This document shows, piece after piece, positions 1-9,979 of a stretch of DNA of 51,362 nucleotides (position 1 is its first letter; every line of letters begins with the position of its first letter). Made by a program: the position numbers and the translations under genes. The stretch spans positions 1 through 51,362 of the forward strand of contig NZ_JACHIM010000007.1 in NCBI RefSeq assembly GCF_014203215.1. The letters run 5' to 3'. The DNA is from Bartonella callosciuri (GTDB taxonomy: Bacteria; Pseudomonadota; Alphaproteobacteria; Rhizobiales; Rhizobiaceae). Below the pieces are notes generated by a model. That model ran no database searches, was not told where the DNA came from, and saw nothing but the letters and a program-made list of their open reading frames with translations.

Positions 1-104
1 GTTTTGATAAGCCATAAACCAGCTCCATCAGCATATTTGCCTTTGGGCAAATTTTTTATAGATAAGACGGATAACCTATCACGCGTTCTTGTTTTCCTAA
101 TCAC
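1..104 (-). CDS. Tyrosine integrase, N-terminal part (cut by window edge)
   Basis: The minus strand reads about 34 codons off the left edge of the window. The peptide contains KGKYADGAGLWLIK, which resembles the arm-type DNA-binding N-terminus of phage and island integrases (the K-YADGGGLWL pattern). I chose the GTG at 104 because an AAGGTGG Shine-Dalgarno lies about 8 bases upstream; the frame stays open upstream to about 185 but has no ATG. The catalytic domain is outside the window, so intactness is unknown. Its start lies about 160 bases from the 3' end of tRNA-Leu, the usual place for an island integrase. Confidence 0.6.
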   Translation of the reverse strand, partial: MIRKTRTRDRLSVLSIKNLPKGKYADGAGLWLIK

Positions 105-105
105 T

Positions 106-136
106 TTTTGAACCACCTTTTGAACCACCTTTTGAA
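106..136. repeat. Short tandem repeat, 12-base unit, about 2.6 copies
   Basis: The unit ttttgaaccacc occurs twice in full (106-117 and 118-129) and a third time in part (130-136). It lies directly upstream of the chosen integrase start and forms its Shine-Dalgarno. Read in the integrase frame it would give a Gln-Lys-Val-Val repeat, so it could also be an N-terminal extension. Confidence 0.7.
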
Positions 137-265
137 TTGCGCTTTTGACAGATTCATCTGATATCAAGGTCGTACATAAAAGACAATTAATTAAATAAAA
201 ACAATGATTTATAAGTAAAATAAGATAAACAACGGCATCAAGTGATATTGTAGAAAAACCATAAG

Positions 266-348
266 TGGTGCGGATGGAGGGACTCGAACCCCCACGGTCT
301 CCCGCCAGAACCTAAATCTGGTGCGTCTACCAATTTCGCCACATCCGC
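266..348 (-). tRNA. tRNA-Leu (anticodon UAG)
   Basis: The minus strand folds as a complete class II tRNA. The acceptor stem is GCGGATG paired with CATCCGC, followed by discriminator A and an encoded CCA (266-268). The anticodon stem CCAGA/TCTGG closes the loop TTTAGGT, giving anticodon TAG, which reads the leucine codon CUA. A variable arm and the T-arm GGTTCGAGTCC are present. The 3' end faces the integrase fragment at 1-104, so it may be the attachment site of a mobile island. Confidence 0.95.
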
Positions 349-515
349 TTAAACTTACAAGCCAGTAACCTTACATAAGCAGCGTCTCTATACCATTAAT
401 TAAAGAAAAAAAGCAAACCAATATATTTAAAAATCTAAATACACGTCCTTCTTGATAAATTGCAAAAATAAAATCTACCCTTTTCATACCAGAAAGCTTC
501 CGCTAAAAGCAGGTT

Positions 516-1922
516 ATGTTAAATACATTCGATACTCCAATCCATATCATCGGCGGCGGTCTAGCAGGTAGTGAAGCAAGCTGGCAAATCGCTCAATCAG
601 GAATCCCCGTTATTTTACATGAAATGCGGCCTCAAAAAAAATCTGATGCCCATAAAACCGATAAACTTGCAGAACTCGTCTGTTCAAATTCATTTCGTTC
701 TGATGATTCTTCAACAAATGCCGTAGGGCTTTTACATGCTGAAATGCGACTAGCAAAATCCCTAATTATGAAGGCTGCAGATGCCAACAAAGTACCAGCA
801 GGGAGCGCTCTTGCCGTTGACCGCGATGAATTTTCAAAAACCATTACGACAGTACTTGAAAACCATCCTCTTATAAAGATAGAGCGTGAAGAGATTCGAG
901 AATTTCCTGAGGATTGGAATCATATTATCATTGCGACAGGTCCCCTTACCTCACCAGCACTTGCTCAAGCAATACAAGCAATAACCGGGACAGAAGCTCT
1001 TTCTTTTTTTGATGCTATTGCGCCTATTATCCATACCGATAGTATCAATTTGGACATTTGTTGGTATCAGTCTCGCTATGATAAAATCGGACCTGAGGGG
1101 ACAGGAAAAGATTATCTTAATTGCCCCCTTAATAAAGAACAATATGAAGCATTTGTTCAAGCGTTAAAAAATGCTGAAAAAATAGAATTTCGTGATTTTG
1201 AAAAAACGCTCTATTTTGATGGATGCCTCCCAATTGAAATTATGGCTGAACGCGGACTTGAAACCCTCAGACATGGCCCTATGAAACCTATGGGATTAAC
1301 CAATGCCCATAATCCTACAGCTAAACCCTACGCCGTCGTCCAACTACGCCAAGATAATAAGCTTGGAACCCTTTACAATATGGTCGGCTTTCAAACAAAA
1401 CTGAAATATAGTGAACAAGTGCGTATTTTTAGAATGATCCCCGGTCTTGAAAAAGCAGAGTTCGCCCGCCTTGGGGGACTTCACCGCAATACTTATCTCA
1501 ACTCACCAGTCATTCTAGATCAAACTCTTCGTTTAAAACACAGGCCCCAACTGCGCTTTGCTGGACAGATCACCGGATGTGAAGGTTATGTAGAATCATC
1601 CGCAATAGGGCTTCTTGCTGGGCGTTTTGCCATTGCTGAATATAATCATAACCATCTTAGTCTCCCACCACTAACCACAGCATTTGGAGCTCTTTTGAAT
1701 CATATTACAGGTGGACACATCGTAGCGCAAGAAACAAAAAAACAATCTTTTCAACCAATGAATATCAATTTTGGGCTTTTTCCTCCTGTTGCTTCTGTTA
1801 AAAACTCAGGAAAACGCTTACAAAACAAAGAGAAAAAGTTAGAAAAAAAACAAGCTATAACTTCTAGAGCTCTTTATGATTGCATTCAATGGTTAGAACA
1901 TAGAGGCAAAGACACTCTTTAA
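516..1922 (+). CDS. trmFO: Methylenetetrahydrofolate--tRNA-(uracil-5-)-methyltransferase TrmFO
   Basis: This flavoenzyme methylates U54 in the T-loop of tRNAs, taking the carbon from methylenetetrahydrofolate. The 468-residue protein has the usual family length. An N-terminal FAD-binding Rossmann motif ([10 protein letters not shown], residues 11-20) is followed by HEMRP (35-39). The two cysteines typical of the family are visible: C56 in [11 protein letters not shown] and C237 in FDGCLPIE. Further conserved blocks are KPMGL near residue 255 and the [17 protein letters not shown] segment near 350. The gene stands alone, on the opposite strand from tRNA-Leu and hupB. Upstream bases contain only a weak AGG-type ribosome site. 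Confidence 0.97.
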   Translation: MLNTFDTPIHIIGGGLAGSEASWQIAQSGIPVILHEMRPQKKSDAHKTDKLAELVCSNSFRSDDSSTNAVGLLHAEMRLAKSLIMKAADANKVPAGSALAVDRDEFSKTITTVLENHPLIKIEREEIREFPEDWNHIIIATGPLTSPALAQAIQAITGTEALSFFDAIAPIIHTDSINLDICWYQSRYDKIGPEGTGKDYLNCPLNKEQYEAFVQALKNAEKIEFRDFEKTLYFDGCLPIEIMAERGLETLRHGPMKPMGLTNAHNPTAKPYAVVQLRQDNKLGTLYNMVGFQTKLKYSEQVRIFRMIPGLEKAEFARLGGLHRNTYLNSPVILDQTLRLKHRPQLRFAGQITGCEGYVESSAIGLLAGRFAIAEYNHNHLSLPPLTTAFGALLNHITGGHIVAQETKKQSFQPMNINFGLFPPVASVKNSGKRLQNKEKKLEKKQAITSRALYDCIQWLEHRGKDTL

Positions 1923-2444
1923 CTCCAACCGACCTCAAATATCTCAACCAATCTCGTATAAAAATTATCCTAAAAGCTTTTTATAGTAATGACTCCCGCA
2001 ACAGATAAACACTATGTTACGTTCTATTTATTTAAACAGTTTAGAAATTTTAAATGATTTCGTTTACTATAAATGAAAACCTTCACAATAGTAAAAAAGC
2101 CCTAAGCGCATTTCAATCATTTAAAAAGTGAGTAAGATATGACATAAATCACAGCAATAAAGGAAATTGAACACAGCAGATTTTCTACAGCAATGTTTTT
2201 TTAATTAACTTTCATAATTTTTCGCGATGCGAAAGCATTGTCCCACAAAAGCATAACAAAATTAAAGTCACTTTTTACAATTTTCCCCTACTGCTGAATA
2301 TTTTATTGAAATGCTGAAATAATGACACCTTACGGACACAGTGCCTTATGCGAATTCTACAAATATCTTCAAAAAGTACCATAGCACTCAAAATAAACGC
2401 ACGTTGTAACTTTCCACTGAAAAAGACACCCAAAATACCTCAAA
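1923..2444. other. Non-coding stretch between trmFO and hupB
   Basis: About 520 AT-rich bases between two convergent genes. I see no reading frame with recognisable content, no tRNA and no clear terminator for trmFO other than the bidirectional hairpin at 2445-2478. Confidence 0.6.
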
Positions 2445-2478
2445 AAAAAACCCGCTTATAAATAAAATCGGGTTTTTT
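2445..2478 (-). terminator. Rho-independent terminator of hupB, possibly bidirectional
   Basis: A perfect 10-bp stem, aaaaaacccg and cgggtttttt, with a 14-base loop, lies 14 bases past the hupB stop codon. Both arms provide a T-tract in one orientation, so it could also stop trmFO transcripts coming from the other side. Confidence 0.85.
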
Positions 2479-2491
2479 AGTGTGGTTAAAA

Positions 2492-2770
2492 TTATTTTTT
2501 ATTAACAGCTTCTTTTAGACTTTTTCCTGCAGAAAACTTAGGCACAGAACGCGCTGGAATATTAATTTCAGCACCTGTTGAAGGATTACGCCCCTTTGTG
2601 GCAGCACGATGAGAAACTTCAAAAGAACCAAAACCTGGAAGACGAACATCTCCCCCTGAAGCTAAAGCCTCTGTTACAGAAGCAATAAAAGCATCAACAA
2701 CAGAGCCTGCTTGCGCTTTTGAAACACCTGCTTTTTCAGCAACGGAGCTAACCAATTCACTTTTATTCAT
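2492..2770 (-). CDS. hupB: DNA-binding protein HU
   Basis: HU is a small histone-like protein that binds and bends DNA as a dimer in the nucleoid. The 92-residue product matches the family length and shows the family pattern: MNKSELV at the N-terminus, [20 protein letters not shown] in the beta-arm region, and the C-terminal [14 protein letters not shown]. It is the last gene of the clpP-clpX-lon-hupB block, an order common in alphaproteobacteria. A gap of 230 bases separates it from lon, so it may have its own promoter. A strong terminator follows. Confidence 0.97.
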   Translation of the reverse strand: MNKSELVSSVAEKAGVSKAQAGSVVDAFIASVTEALASGGDVRLPGFGSFEVSHRAATKGRNPSTGAEINIPARSVPKFSAGKSLKEAVNKK

Positions 2771-3000
2771 GAAACATTTCCTTTCCCTATATTACCGGAT
2801 AACACAACTTAACCGTGTTACCGGTCAGTTTATTGAAAAGTACAGCAAACAGAAGCCCTATTTTTATTCAAAACATTGTTTTTTTAGCAATAATCATAGT
2901 TATTCACGGAATTTTTTACTTTTTTTCAAAATAAACAGAAAAACAACCACGAAAAGGCCCTCTACAGCTTTGAAAATGTAGTTGCAAATAAGATAATGAA

Positions 3001-5427
3001 TCAGTGTGCAATTTGTACCCCTTCACTATCGCTCTCTGTCCTAATAGGGAGGAGTACTGTAGAAGGCTCTGTCCATTCAATAGGATCAGGGAAACGAACT
3101 AAAGCATGCTTAAGAACTTCACTCACATGATTTACTGGAATAATTTCTATATTACTTTTGACATCATCGGGAATATCAATCAAATCTTTTGCATTTTCTT
3201 CAGGAATAAGGACTTTTTTGATACCACCCCGAAGAGCTGCGAGTAGTTTTTCTTTTAATCCCCCAATTTGTAAAACACGCCCACGTAAAGTAATTTCACC
3301 AGTCATTGCTACATCTTTATGGACTGCTATCCCTGTTAATACTGAAACAATTGCCGTCACCATTGCAATCCCAGCTGACGGTCCATCTTTTGGTGTAGCA
3401 CCTTCTGGAACATGAACATGGATATCGCGTTTATCAAAAAGCGGAGGTTCAATACCAAAATCAACAGCACGAAAACGTACATAAGATGCTGCTGCTGAAA
3501 TTGATTCTTTCATGATATCGCGCAAATTTCCAGTTACCGTCATTTTGCCTTTACCTGACATCATAACACCTTCAATGGTCAACAACTCTCCACCAACCTC
3601 TGTCCAGGCAAGCCCAGTAACAACACCAATTCGATTTTCTCCTTCAATCTGATTATAGTGGTAACGTTTAACACCCAAGAAATCATTAATATTATCTTCT
3701 GTAATCTTTACAGATTTTTGATGCTTTTTAAGAATTTTAGTAACCGATTTACGTGCTATCTTCATTAATTCACGCTCAAGGTTACGAACCCCCGCTTCAC
3801 GTGTATAAAATTGAATAATCGATTTTATAGCACCATCAGAAACGCTGAATTCTTTTTTAGACAAACAGTGATCTTTCAACGCCTTTGGTAAAAGATGCTG
3901 CCTAACAATTTCCATTTTTTCATATTCAGTATAGCCAGCAATATGAATAATTTCCATTCGATCCATTAACGGCCCTGGAATATTAAGCGTATTTGCAGTC
4001 GTTATAAACATTACATCAGAAAGATCATATTCAACTTCCAAATAATGATCAATAAATGTACCGTTTTGTTCAGGATCAAGAACTTCTAATAACGCTGATG
4101 AAGGATCTCCACGAAAATCCTGCCCCATTTTATCAATTTCATCAAGTAAGAAAAGCGGGTTAGATTTTTTAGCTTTTTTCATAGACTGAATAATTTTTCC
4201 AGGCATAGAGCCAATATATGTCCGCCGATGTCCGCGAATTTCTGCTTCATCACGCACGCCCCCTAATGAAATACGAACATATTCACGCCCGGTCGCCTTT
4301 GCAATAGAGCGGGCTAATGATGTTTTCCCTACACCAGGAGGGCCTAGCAAACAAATAATAGGACCTTTTATCTTTGATGCTCGACTTTGCACTGCTAAAT
4401 ATTCAACAATTCGTTCTTTGACTTTTTCAAGACCAAAATGCTCATTATTCATGACCTTTTCAGCAAAGTCTAAATTATTTTTAATTTTTGACTTTTTACC
4501 CCAAGGCATTGCTAATAACCAATCAAGATAGTTACGTACAACTGTCGCCTCCGCAGACATAGGGGACATATTCCGTAACTTTCTCAATTCTGTCTCAGCC
4601 TTTTCGTGTGCTTCCTTTGAAAGCTTTGTTTTCTTGATACGTTCTTCTAATTCAGAGACTTCATCGCGGCTATCATCACCCGCTCCTAGCTCTTTCTGAA
4701 TAGCTTTCATCTGCTCATTAAGATAATATTCCCGTTGGTTTTTTTCCATTTGCCGTTTAACATGCGCACGAATACGCTTTTCAACCTGCAAAACAGAAAT
4801 TTCTCCTTCCATGAAAGAAAGAACACTTTCAAGGCGATCACGTACAGGTAACAGCTCTAATATTTTTTGCTTTTCCGAAAGTTTAATCATCAAATGAGAG
4901 GCAATAGTGTCAGCAAGCTTAGAAGGATTATCGATCTGACCAATAGCATTGACAACTTCAGGAGAAATCTTTTTATTAAGTTTTACATAATTTTCAAAAT
5001 AAGCAATCACCGATCTTGAAAGAGCTTCAATCTCAATATCATTTTCTCTAGGCTCTTCTATAACAGTTGCATAAGCCTGATGATAATTTTCATGCGCTGT
5101 AAATTGGCTAATTTTTGCACGCGCAGTCCCTTCAACCAAAACCTTTACCGTTCCATCAGGAAGCTTTAAAAGTTGAAGAATATTAGCAAATGTACCGATA
5201 TCATAAATATCTTCTGATTTTGGATCATCATCAGAGGCATTTTTTTGCGTAACCAACAGTATCTGTTTGTCAATCGCCATTGTTTCTTCAAGAGCACGAA
5301 TTGATTTTTCTCGGCCAACAAAAAGTGGAACAATCATATGTGGGAAGACAACAATATCACGAAGAGGCAAAACAGCGTATCCCCCCTCCTCTCTGACTTC
5401 ATCTGTCCTTTCATCAATATATTGCAT
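3001..5427 (-). CDS. lon: ATP-dependent Lon protease
   Basis: Lon is a cytosolic AAA+ serine protease that degrades misfolded and regulatory proteins. The 808-residue product carries the LonN substrate-binding domain (about residues 15-210), a coiled-coil stretch, an AAA+ module with Walker A GPPGVGKTSLA and Walker B LFLLDEIDK, and the protease domain. The catalytic serine is S684 in PKDGPSAG and the lysine partner is K727 in GGLKEKLLAA. It lies between hupB and clpX in a conserved order. The 175-base gap from clpX leaves room for its own promoter, which I cannot assign with confidence. Confidence 0.98.
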   Translation of the reverse strand: MQYIDERTDEVREEGGYAVLPLRDIVVFPHMIVPLFVGREKSIRALEETMAIDKQILLVTQKNASDDDPKSEDIYDIGTFANILQLLKLPDGTVKVLVEGTARAKISQFTAHENYHQAYATVIEEPRENDIEIEALSRSVIAYFENYVKLNKKISPEVVNAIGQIDNPSKLADTIASHLMIKLSEKQKILELLPVRDRLESVLSFMEGEISVLQVEKRIRAHVKRQMEKNQREYYLNEQMKAIQKELGAGDDSRDEVSELEERIKKTKLSKEAHEKAETELRKLRNMSPMSAEATVVRNYLDWLLAMPWGKKSKIKNNLDFAEKVMNNEHFGLEKVKERIVEYLAVQSRASKIKGPIICLLGPPGVGKTSLARSIAKATGREYVRISLGGVRDEAEIRGHRRTYIGSMPGKIIQSMKKAKKSNPLFLLDEIDKMGQDFRGDPSSALLEVLDPEQNGTFIDHYLEVEYDLSDVMFITTANTLNIPGPLMDRMEIIHIAGYTEYEKMEIVRQHLLPKALKDHCLSKKEFSVSDGAIKSIIQFYTREAGVRNLERELMKIARKSVTKILKKHQKSVKITEDNINDFLGVKRYHYNQIEGENRIGVVTGLAWTEVGGELLTIEGVMMSGKGKMTVTGNLRDIMKESISAAASYVRFRAVDFGIEPPLFDKRDIHVHVPEGATPKDGPSAGIAMVTAIVSVLTGIAVHKDVAMTGEITLRGRVLQIGGLKEKLLAALRGGIKKVLIPEENAKDLIDIPDDVKSNIEIIPVNHVSEVLKHALVRFPDPIEWTEPSTVLLPIRTESDSEGVQIAH

Positions 5428-5602
5428 AACTCTCCTTTCTGGGACCTATGATCGGTTTACCACACAAGCCCAACCTTAGAAACTCAGCTTCCTACAACAC
5501 ATGAAGTGGTAACTACAAACATATAAATCAAGCTCTATGACTATAATATCCAGAAACATCCATTCTAAATAATTTTATTACCGCTTCTCATATAGCACAA
5601 TA

Positions 5603-6877
5603 TCATGCCGATACATTTTCTTGATCTTCTGCACGCTCTGAGTAAATATAAAGAGGATGCGCTTTCCCATCAACTACGTCACTCGAAATAACCACTTTTT
5701 GAACGCCTTCAAGAGCTGGCAACTCAAACATCGTCTCAAGAAGTATCTTCTCCATAATAGAACGTAAACCACGCGCTCCAGTTTTACGCTCAATCGCCTT
5801 TTTAGCGATAACGCGTAACGCATCTTCATGAAATGCTAACTCAACATTCTCCATCTCAAAAAGACGCTGATATTGCTTAACTAACGCGTTTTTGGGTTGT
5901 GATAAAATTTGAACAAGAGCATTAACATCTAAATCCTCTAAAGTTGCTACAATAGGAAGACGGCCAATAAACTCTGGTATCAAACCGAACTTTATAAGAT
6001 CCTCAGGCTCTAAATCACGAAAAATTTCACCCACACAACGCTCATCAGGTGCTTTAACGGTAGCAGAAAAACCAATAGACGTTCGTTCACCACGTCCTGA
6101 AATTATTCGTTCTAAACCAGCAAATGCGCCCCCACAAATAAATAAAATATTTGTTGTATCAACCTGAAGAAACTCTTGTTGTGGATGCTTACGTCCACCT
6201 TGAGGAGGAACAGAAGCAATCGTTCCTTCCATAATTTTTAATAATGCTTGCTGAACACCTTCCCCTGAAACATCTCTTGTAATAGAAGGATTGTCAGCTT
6301 TACGAGAAATCTTATCAACCTCATCAATATAAACAATGCCACGCTGTGCACGTTCAACATTATAGTCAGCAGCTTGAAGTAGCTTTAGGATAATGTTTTC
6401 AACATCCTCACCTACATAGCCTGCTTCAGTCAAAGTGGTCGCATCTGCCATCGTAAAAGGTACATCAATAATACGTGCCAATGTTTGTGCTAGATAAGTT
6501 TTACCACATCCCGTTGGGCCAACAAGAAGAATGTTCGATTTTGCCAACTCAATATCATTGCTTTTAGACTGATGCGCAAGCCGTTTATAATGATTATGAA
6601 CAGCAACAGAAAGAACGCGCTTTGCATGTCGCTGACCAATGACGTAGTCATCTAGAACTGTTATAATTTCCTGTGGAGTAGGAACACCATCACGCGCTTT
6701 AACTCCAGAAGATTTATTTTCTTCACGAATAATATCCATGCAAAGCTCTACACATTCATCACAAATGAATACAGTAGGCCCTGCAATGAGCTTACGCACC
6801 TCATGCTGACTTTTGCCGCAGAACGAGCAATAGAGAGTATTCTTTGATTCGCTCCCGCTATTGCTAATTTTGCTCAT
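5603..6877 (-). CDS. clpX: ATP-dependent Clp protease ATP-binding subunit ClpX
   Basis: ClpX is the AAA+ unfoldase that feeds substrates to ClpP. The 424-residue protein begins with a C4 zinc finger (C17, C20, C39, C42) and continues with the AAA+ domain: Walker [16 protein letters not shown] near residue 115 and Walker [12 protein letters not shown]. The pore loop GYVGEDVE and the [13 protein letters not shown] sensor-2 region are present. It lies downstream of clpP on the same strand with a 172-base gap that holds a hairpin. Confidence 0.98.
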   Translation of the reverse strand: MSKISNSGSESKNTLYCSFCGKSQHEVRKLIAGPTVFICDECVELCMDIIREENKSSGVKARDGVPTPQEIITVLDDYVIGQRHAKRVLSVAVHNHYKRLAHQSKSNDIELAKSNILLVGPTGCGKTYLAQTLARIIDVPFTMADATTLTEAGYVGEDVENIILKLLQAADYNVERAQRGIVYIDEVDKISRKADNPSITRDVSGEGVQQALLKIMEGTIASVPPQGGRKHPQQEFLQVDTTNILFICGGAFAGLERIISGRGERTSIGFSATVKAPDERCVGEIFRDLEPEDLIKFGLIPEFIGRLPIVATLEDLDVNALVQILSQPKNALVKQYQRLFEMENVELAFHEDALRVIAKKAIERKTGARGLRSIMEKILLETMFELPALEGVQKVVISSDVVDGKAHPLYIYSERAEDQENVSA

Positions 6878-6948
6878 TTCTTTTTCCTTTCACCAGGGTA
6901 TATGAAAACTCCATCGTTACAAAGGAAGTTTTTCATAATAAAAACTAA

Positions 6949-6975
6949 AAGACATACAAAAATCATGCATGTCTT
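6949..6975 (-). terminator. Possible terminator or attenuator between clpP and clpX
   Basis: On the minus strand the arms AAGACAT and ATGTCTT form a 7-bp stem, followed by a T-rich stretch (TTAGTTTTTATT). It lies between clpP and clpX and could reduce read-through into clpX. The stem is short and AT-rich, so this is tentative. Confidence 0.4.
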
Positions 6976-7049
6976 AATATCTTTCAGTGTTCTTTCTTAT
7001 TTTTACAAAACTCTTTATTTAAATTAGCTGTTTTTTCTATAAAAAACTC

Positions 7050-7679
7050 TTAATCTTTTTCTTCTTCAGTTTCTATACGACATTGTATAACATCATCAAC
7101 TAAGCCAAATTGCTTAGCTTCTTCTGCTGTCATAAAATGATCACGATCAAGAGTTTTCTCAATCACCTCATAATCCTGACCTGTATGTTGAACATAAATT
7201 TCATTTAAACGCCGTTTCATCTTTATAATATCTTGCGCATGCCGTTCAATATCTGAAGCCTGACCTTGAAATCCACCCGATGGCTGATGTACCATAATCC
7301 GTGCATTAGGCAATGTAAAACGATGACCTTTTGCTCCAGCCGTTAAAAGCAAAGATCCCATAGACGCTGCCTGCCCCATACAAAGTGTAGAAACAGGAGG
7401 GCGGATAAACTGCATAGTATCATAAATTGCCATACCAGATGTTACAACACCACCCGGCGAATTAATATAAAGGCTAATTTCTTTCTTAGGATTTTCAGCT
7501 TCCAAAAAAAGCAATTGCGCACAAACAAGCATCGCCATACTATCCTCAACGGGACCATTAATAAAAATAATCCGCTCTTTTAAAAGACGAGAAAAAATAT
7601 CATAGGCCCGCTCACCGCGATTAGTCTGTTCAATAACCATAGGAACAAGACTTAATGCTGTTTTCATTGGATTACTCAT
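7050..7679 (-). CDS. clpP: ATP-dependent Clp protease proteolytic subunit ClpP
   Basis: ClpP is the serine peptidase chamber that works with ClpX in the cytosol. I take the start at 7679 ([10 protein letters not shown], 209 residues) because a GGAAAG motif lies about 7 bases upstream and rhizobial ClpP proteins start this way. The frame also allows an ATG at 7694. In the longer numbering the catalytic triad is S111 ([10 protein letters not shown]), H136 ([11 protein letters not shown]) and D185. First gene of the clpP-clpX-lon-hupB run. Confidence 0.97.
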   Translation of the reverse strand: MSNPMKTALSLVPMVIEQTNRGERAYDIFSRLLKERIIFINGPVEDSMAMLVCAQLLFLEAENPKKEISLYINSPGGVVTSGMAIYDTMQFIRPPVSTLCMGQAASMGSLLLTAGAKGHRFTLPNARIMVHQPSGGFQGQASDIERHAQDIIKMKRRLNEIYVQHTGQDYEVIEKTLDRDHFMTAEEAKQFGLVDDVIQCRIETEEEKD

Positions 7680-7694
7680 ATTTTTACTTTCCAT

Positions 7695-8581
7695 TTATAT
7701 ACAATCGCTCTTTATACATTCAATGTCTGCTTCCATAAGGGAATACTACTCTCTCATGTGAACCACAATCAATGCCTTTCAAGCAAGATAAAATCCCAGT
7801 GGTTAAAAAATAGCGATAACAACTCTCCCTGAACCAATCATAGGCATCACGCATGAAAGAAACTGCCCAATAGTAAAAGCTTCCTTTCTGAGATTTTTGA
7901 GTGGCCTTTTTATGAATATAAAATCTTATAAATATGGCTTTGAAAACCGCTCAACACTAAAAACTGTACACAGACACATTTAGGTTTTCACCCAGCCCAA
8001 TAATAAATTTTTTCCTTTGCTTCATGTAAAAACATATTGTTCGACTAATCGCAAAACACTTTAATTCCAAGACTCTCCAATAAAATAGGCCTTTTTATTT
8101 TTAATCAAAACGACTTCCATACACAACGTTTAAAACCAAACCAATCAACAACGACTTCTGTGCCTACCCAATAATTCTCAAAGTTTTCTACGATAGGATC
8201 ACAAATAGTAAATAAAGCGTAAAATTTTCTGCTTTTACAGTATTTTCTCTTGCAAAGCAAACCTTATCCACATCTGGATGAAGTTATTTAATCAGTTAAA
8301 CATCTGTATCTAATCAAACGCTTTTCTGATATATTTCATCAACATAATACGAAAAAAATCCGAAAATTAAACAACTGTATACCCTGTTCACTATCAGAAA
8401 AATTGAAGTCAAAGCGATAGATTGCCTAATTTAGTATAATTCACACAATTCAACACCAAACATTAGATTGTCTAGCTTTTTATCAGAACTGAAAAGCTTA
8501 ACGCATCGCCCATTTTAACCATTGAGGATAAACAAAAGCTATCAATTAGTCTTAACCGCCGACTATACTAAAAAGTGAAAA
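7695..8581. other. Long non-coding stretch between clpP and trkA
   Basis: About 890 AT-rich bases. In Sinorhizobium the genes after trkA are, from memory, an aminotransferase, hfq and hflX; I see no readable remnant of them here. One minus-strand frame (8105-8289, about 60 codons, no ATG) encodes a protein-like but unrecognised sequence containing VENFENYWVGTEVVVDW. A single perfect DnaA box (8264-8272) sits inside a small hairpin and is probably chance. No tRNA is seen. Confidence 0.5.
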
Positions 8582-8600
8582 GATCCATAGGCATTGGATC
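8582..8600 (-). terminator. Possible terminator overlapping the trkA stop codon
   Basis: GATCCA and TGGATC form a 6-bp stem with a 7-base loop, followed on the minus strand by TTTTCACTTTTT. It would end the ntrY-ntrX-trkA transcript. The stem overlaps the trkA stop codon. Confidence 0.45.
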
Positions 8601-9975
8601 AAAAATATTCTAAACTTACACGAAATAATTGCTCGACATCACGAACACACTCAGCGAGAGCAAAAATCACTATCCTATCACCAGGCAAAATTCGTGTATC
8701 TGCTGAAAGCTGTATTATTGTTTTATTGCGATAAATTGCACCAATCCTCAAACCCTCTGATAAACCTAACTCTGACAACGGTTTACCAACCAATGAGGAT
8801 GTTTGCATCACTTCAGCCTCAATAATTTCTGCCTGACCATTAAAAACCGAATGAACAGCACGAATCCGCCCACGACGCATTTGTTGCAAAACTTTTGATA
8901 TAGTAACACTATGTGGATTAAGGTATGCATCCACACCAACTGCGCGGCTAAACTCTTGGTACGCAACATTATTGATCAAAACCATATTGGCTTTACATCC
9001 CAATCTTTTAGCAATAATAGCACTTAATAGATTAACCTGATCCTGATTGGTTAATGTAATCATTAAATCAGCCTGGTCAATTCCAGCATCCTGAAGTATC
9101 ACTGGATCTAGTACGTTACCATATAAAACTGTCGTTTTTTCGAGTTGATCAGCAATTGTAAGTGCTCTCTCTCTGTGTGATTCTATAATCTTTAACCTTA
9201 ATTTATGGAGGCGCTTTTCAATAGCCTGAGCAACATAAAGACCAATATGACCACCTCCTGCAATAATCATGCGATGAGCGTCTTGTTCTTTATGACCAAA
9301 AAGCCCAACTGCACGGCGCATTTGATCACGAGCGACAACAAGGTAAGTCACATCACCAACACGTAATTGCGTCTTTGAGTGTGCTATTAATAATTCTGAT
9401 CCTCGTTTAAGAGCTATAACTGTCGTTCGAAGATCTGGAAAAAGCTCTGTTAACTGACGCAAAGGTGTATTAATAACTGGGCAATCTTCCATACATTCTA
9501 AGGCTAATGCAACAATATCATCATTGCAAAAATAAAGAACATCTATTGCACCGGGTAAAGCAATACGACGTAGAACCATTTCTCCAACTTCAACTTCTGG
9601 AGAAATAACAACATCAATGGGGATACTCTCTCGAGCAAAAAGCGTTTTATAGCGTGGTTCTAAATAGGATTGTGAGCGAATACGTGCTATTTTTGTTGGA
9701 ACATTGAACAATGAATGCGCCACTTGACACGCAACCATATTGACTTCATCAAATAAAGTCACCGCAATCAGCATATCGGCTTTATCTGCATCAGCAGCCA
9801 AAAGGACTTCAGGCCGAGAACCGTGACCAACAAAACCTCTGACATCTAACGTATCACGAATTTTTTCAATCAATCTCGCTTCAATATCAACAACAGTAAC
9901 ATCATGATTCTCAGCAGCAAGACGCTCTGCTATCCCATAACCGACTTGTCCCGCCCCGCAAATAATAACACGCAT
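8599..9975 (-). CDS. trkA: Trk system potassium uptake protein TrkA
   Basis: TrkA is the peripheral NAD(H)-binding subunit that gates Trk/Ktr potassium channels at the inner membrane. The start is the ATG at 9975 (MRVIICGAGQVGYGIAE); a TTG six codons upstream would place the start inside ntrX. Two RCK repeats are visible: the first Rossmann motif is ICGAGQVGYGIA near residue 5 and the second is IAGGGHIGLYVA near 237. Each is followed by a TrkA-C domain. It starts 4 bases after the ntrX stop, so it is probably co-transcribed with ntrYX. This order is conserved in Rhizobiales. Confidence 0.95.
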   Translation of the reverse strand: MRVIICGAGQVGYGIAERLAAENHDVTVVDIEARLIEKIRDTLDVRGFVGHGSRPEVLLAADADKADMLIAVTLFDEVNMVACQVAHSLFNVPTKIARIRSQSYLEPRYKTLFARESIPIDVVISPEVEVGEMVLRRIALPGAIDVLYFCNDDIVALALECMEDCPVINTPLRQLTELFPDLRTTVIALKRGSELLIAHSKTQLRVGDVTYLVVARDQMRRAVGLFGHKEQDAHRMIIAGGGHIGLYVAQAIEKRLHKLRLKIIESHRERALTIADQLEKTTVLYGNVLDPVILQDAGIDQADLMITLTNQDQVNLLSAIIAKRLGCKANMVLINNVAYQEFSRAVGVDAYLNPHSVTISKVLQQMRRGRIRAVHSVFNGQAEIIEAEVMQTSSLVGKPLSELGLSEGLRIGAIYRNKTIIQLSADTRILPGDRIVIFALAECVRDVEQLFRVSLEYF

Positions 9976-9979
9976 AATA

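Noticed and set aside
2769-2981. 70-codon plus-strand frame upstream of hupB
   Set aside because: It begins in the hupB start region antisense and has no domain; the region is the hupB promoter area.
8264-8272. Perfect DnaA box TTATCCACA in the clpP-trkA gap
   Set aside because: It is a single copy with no cluster, no AT-rich unwinding element pattern and no dnaA, hemE or parAB nearby, so it does not support an origin.
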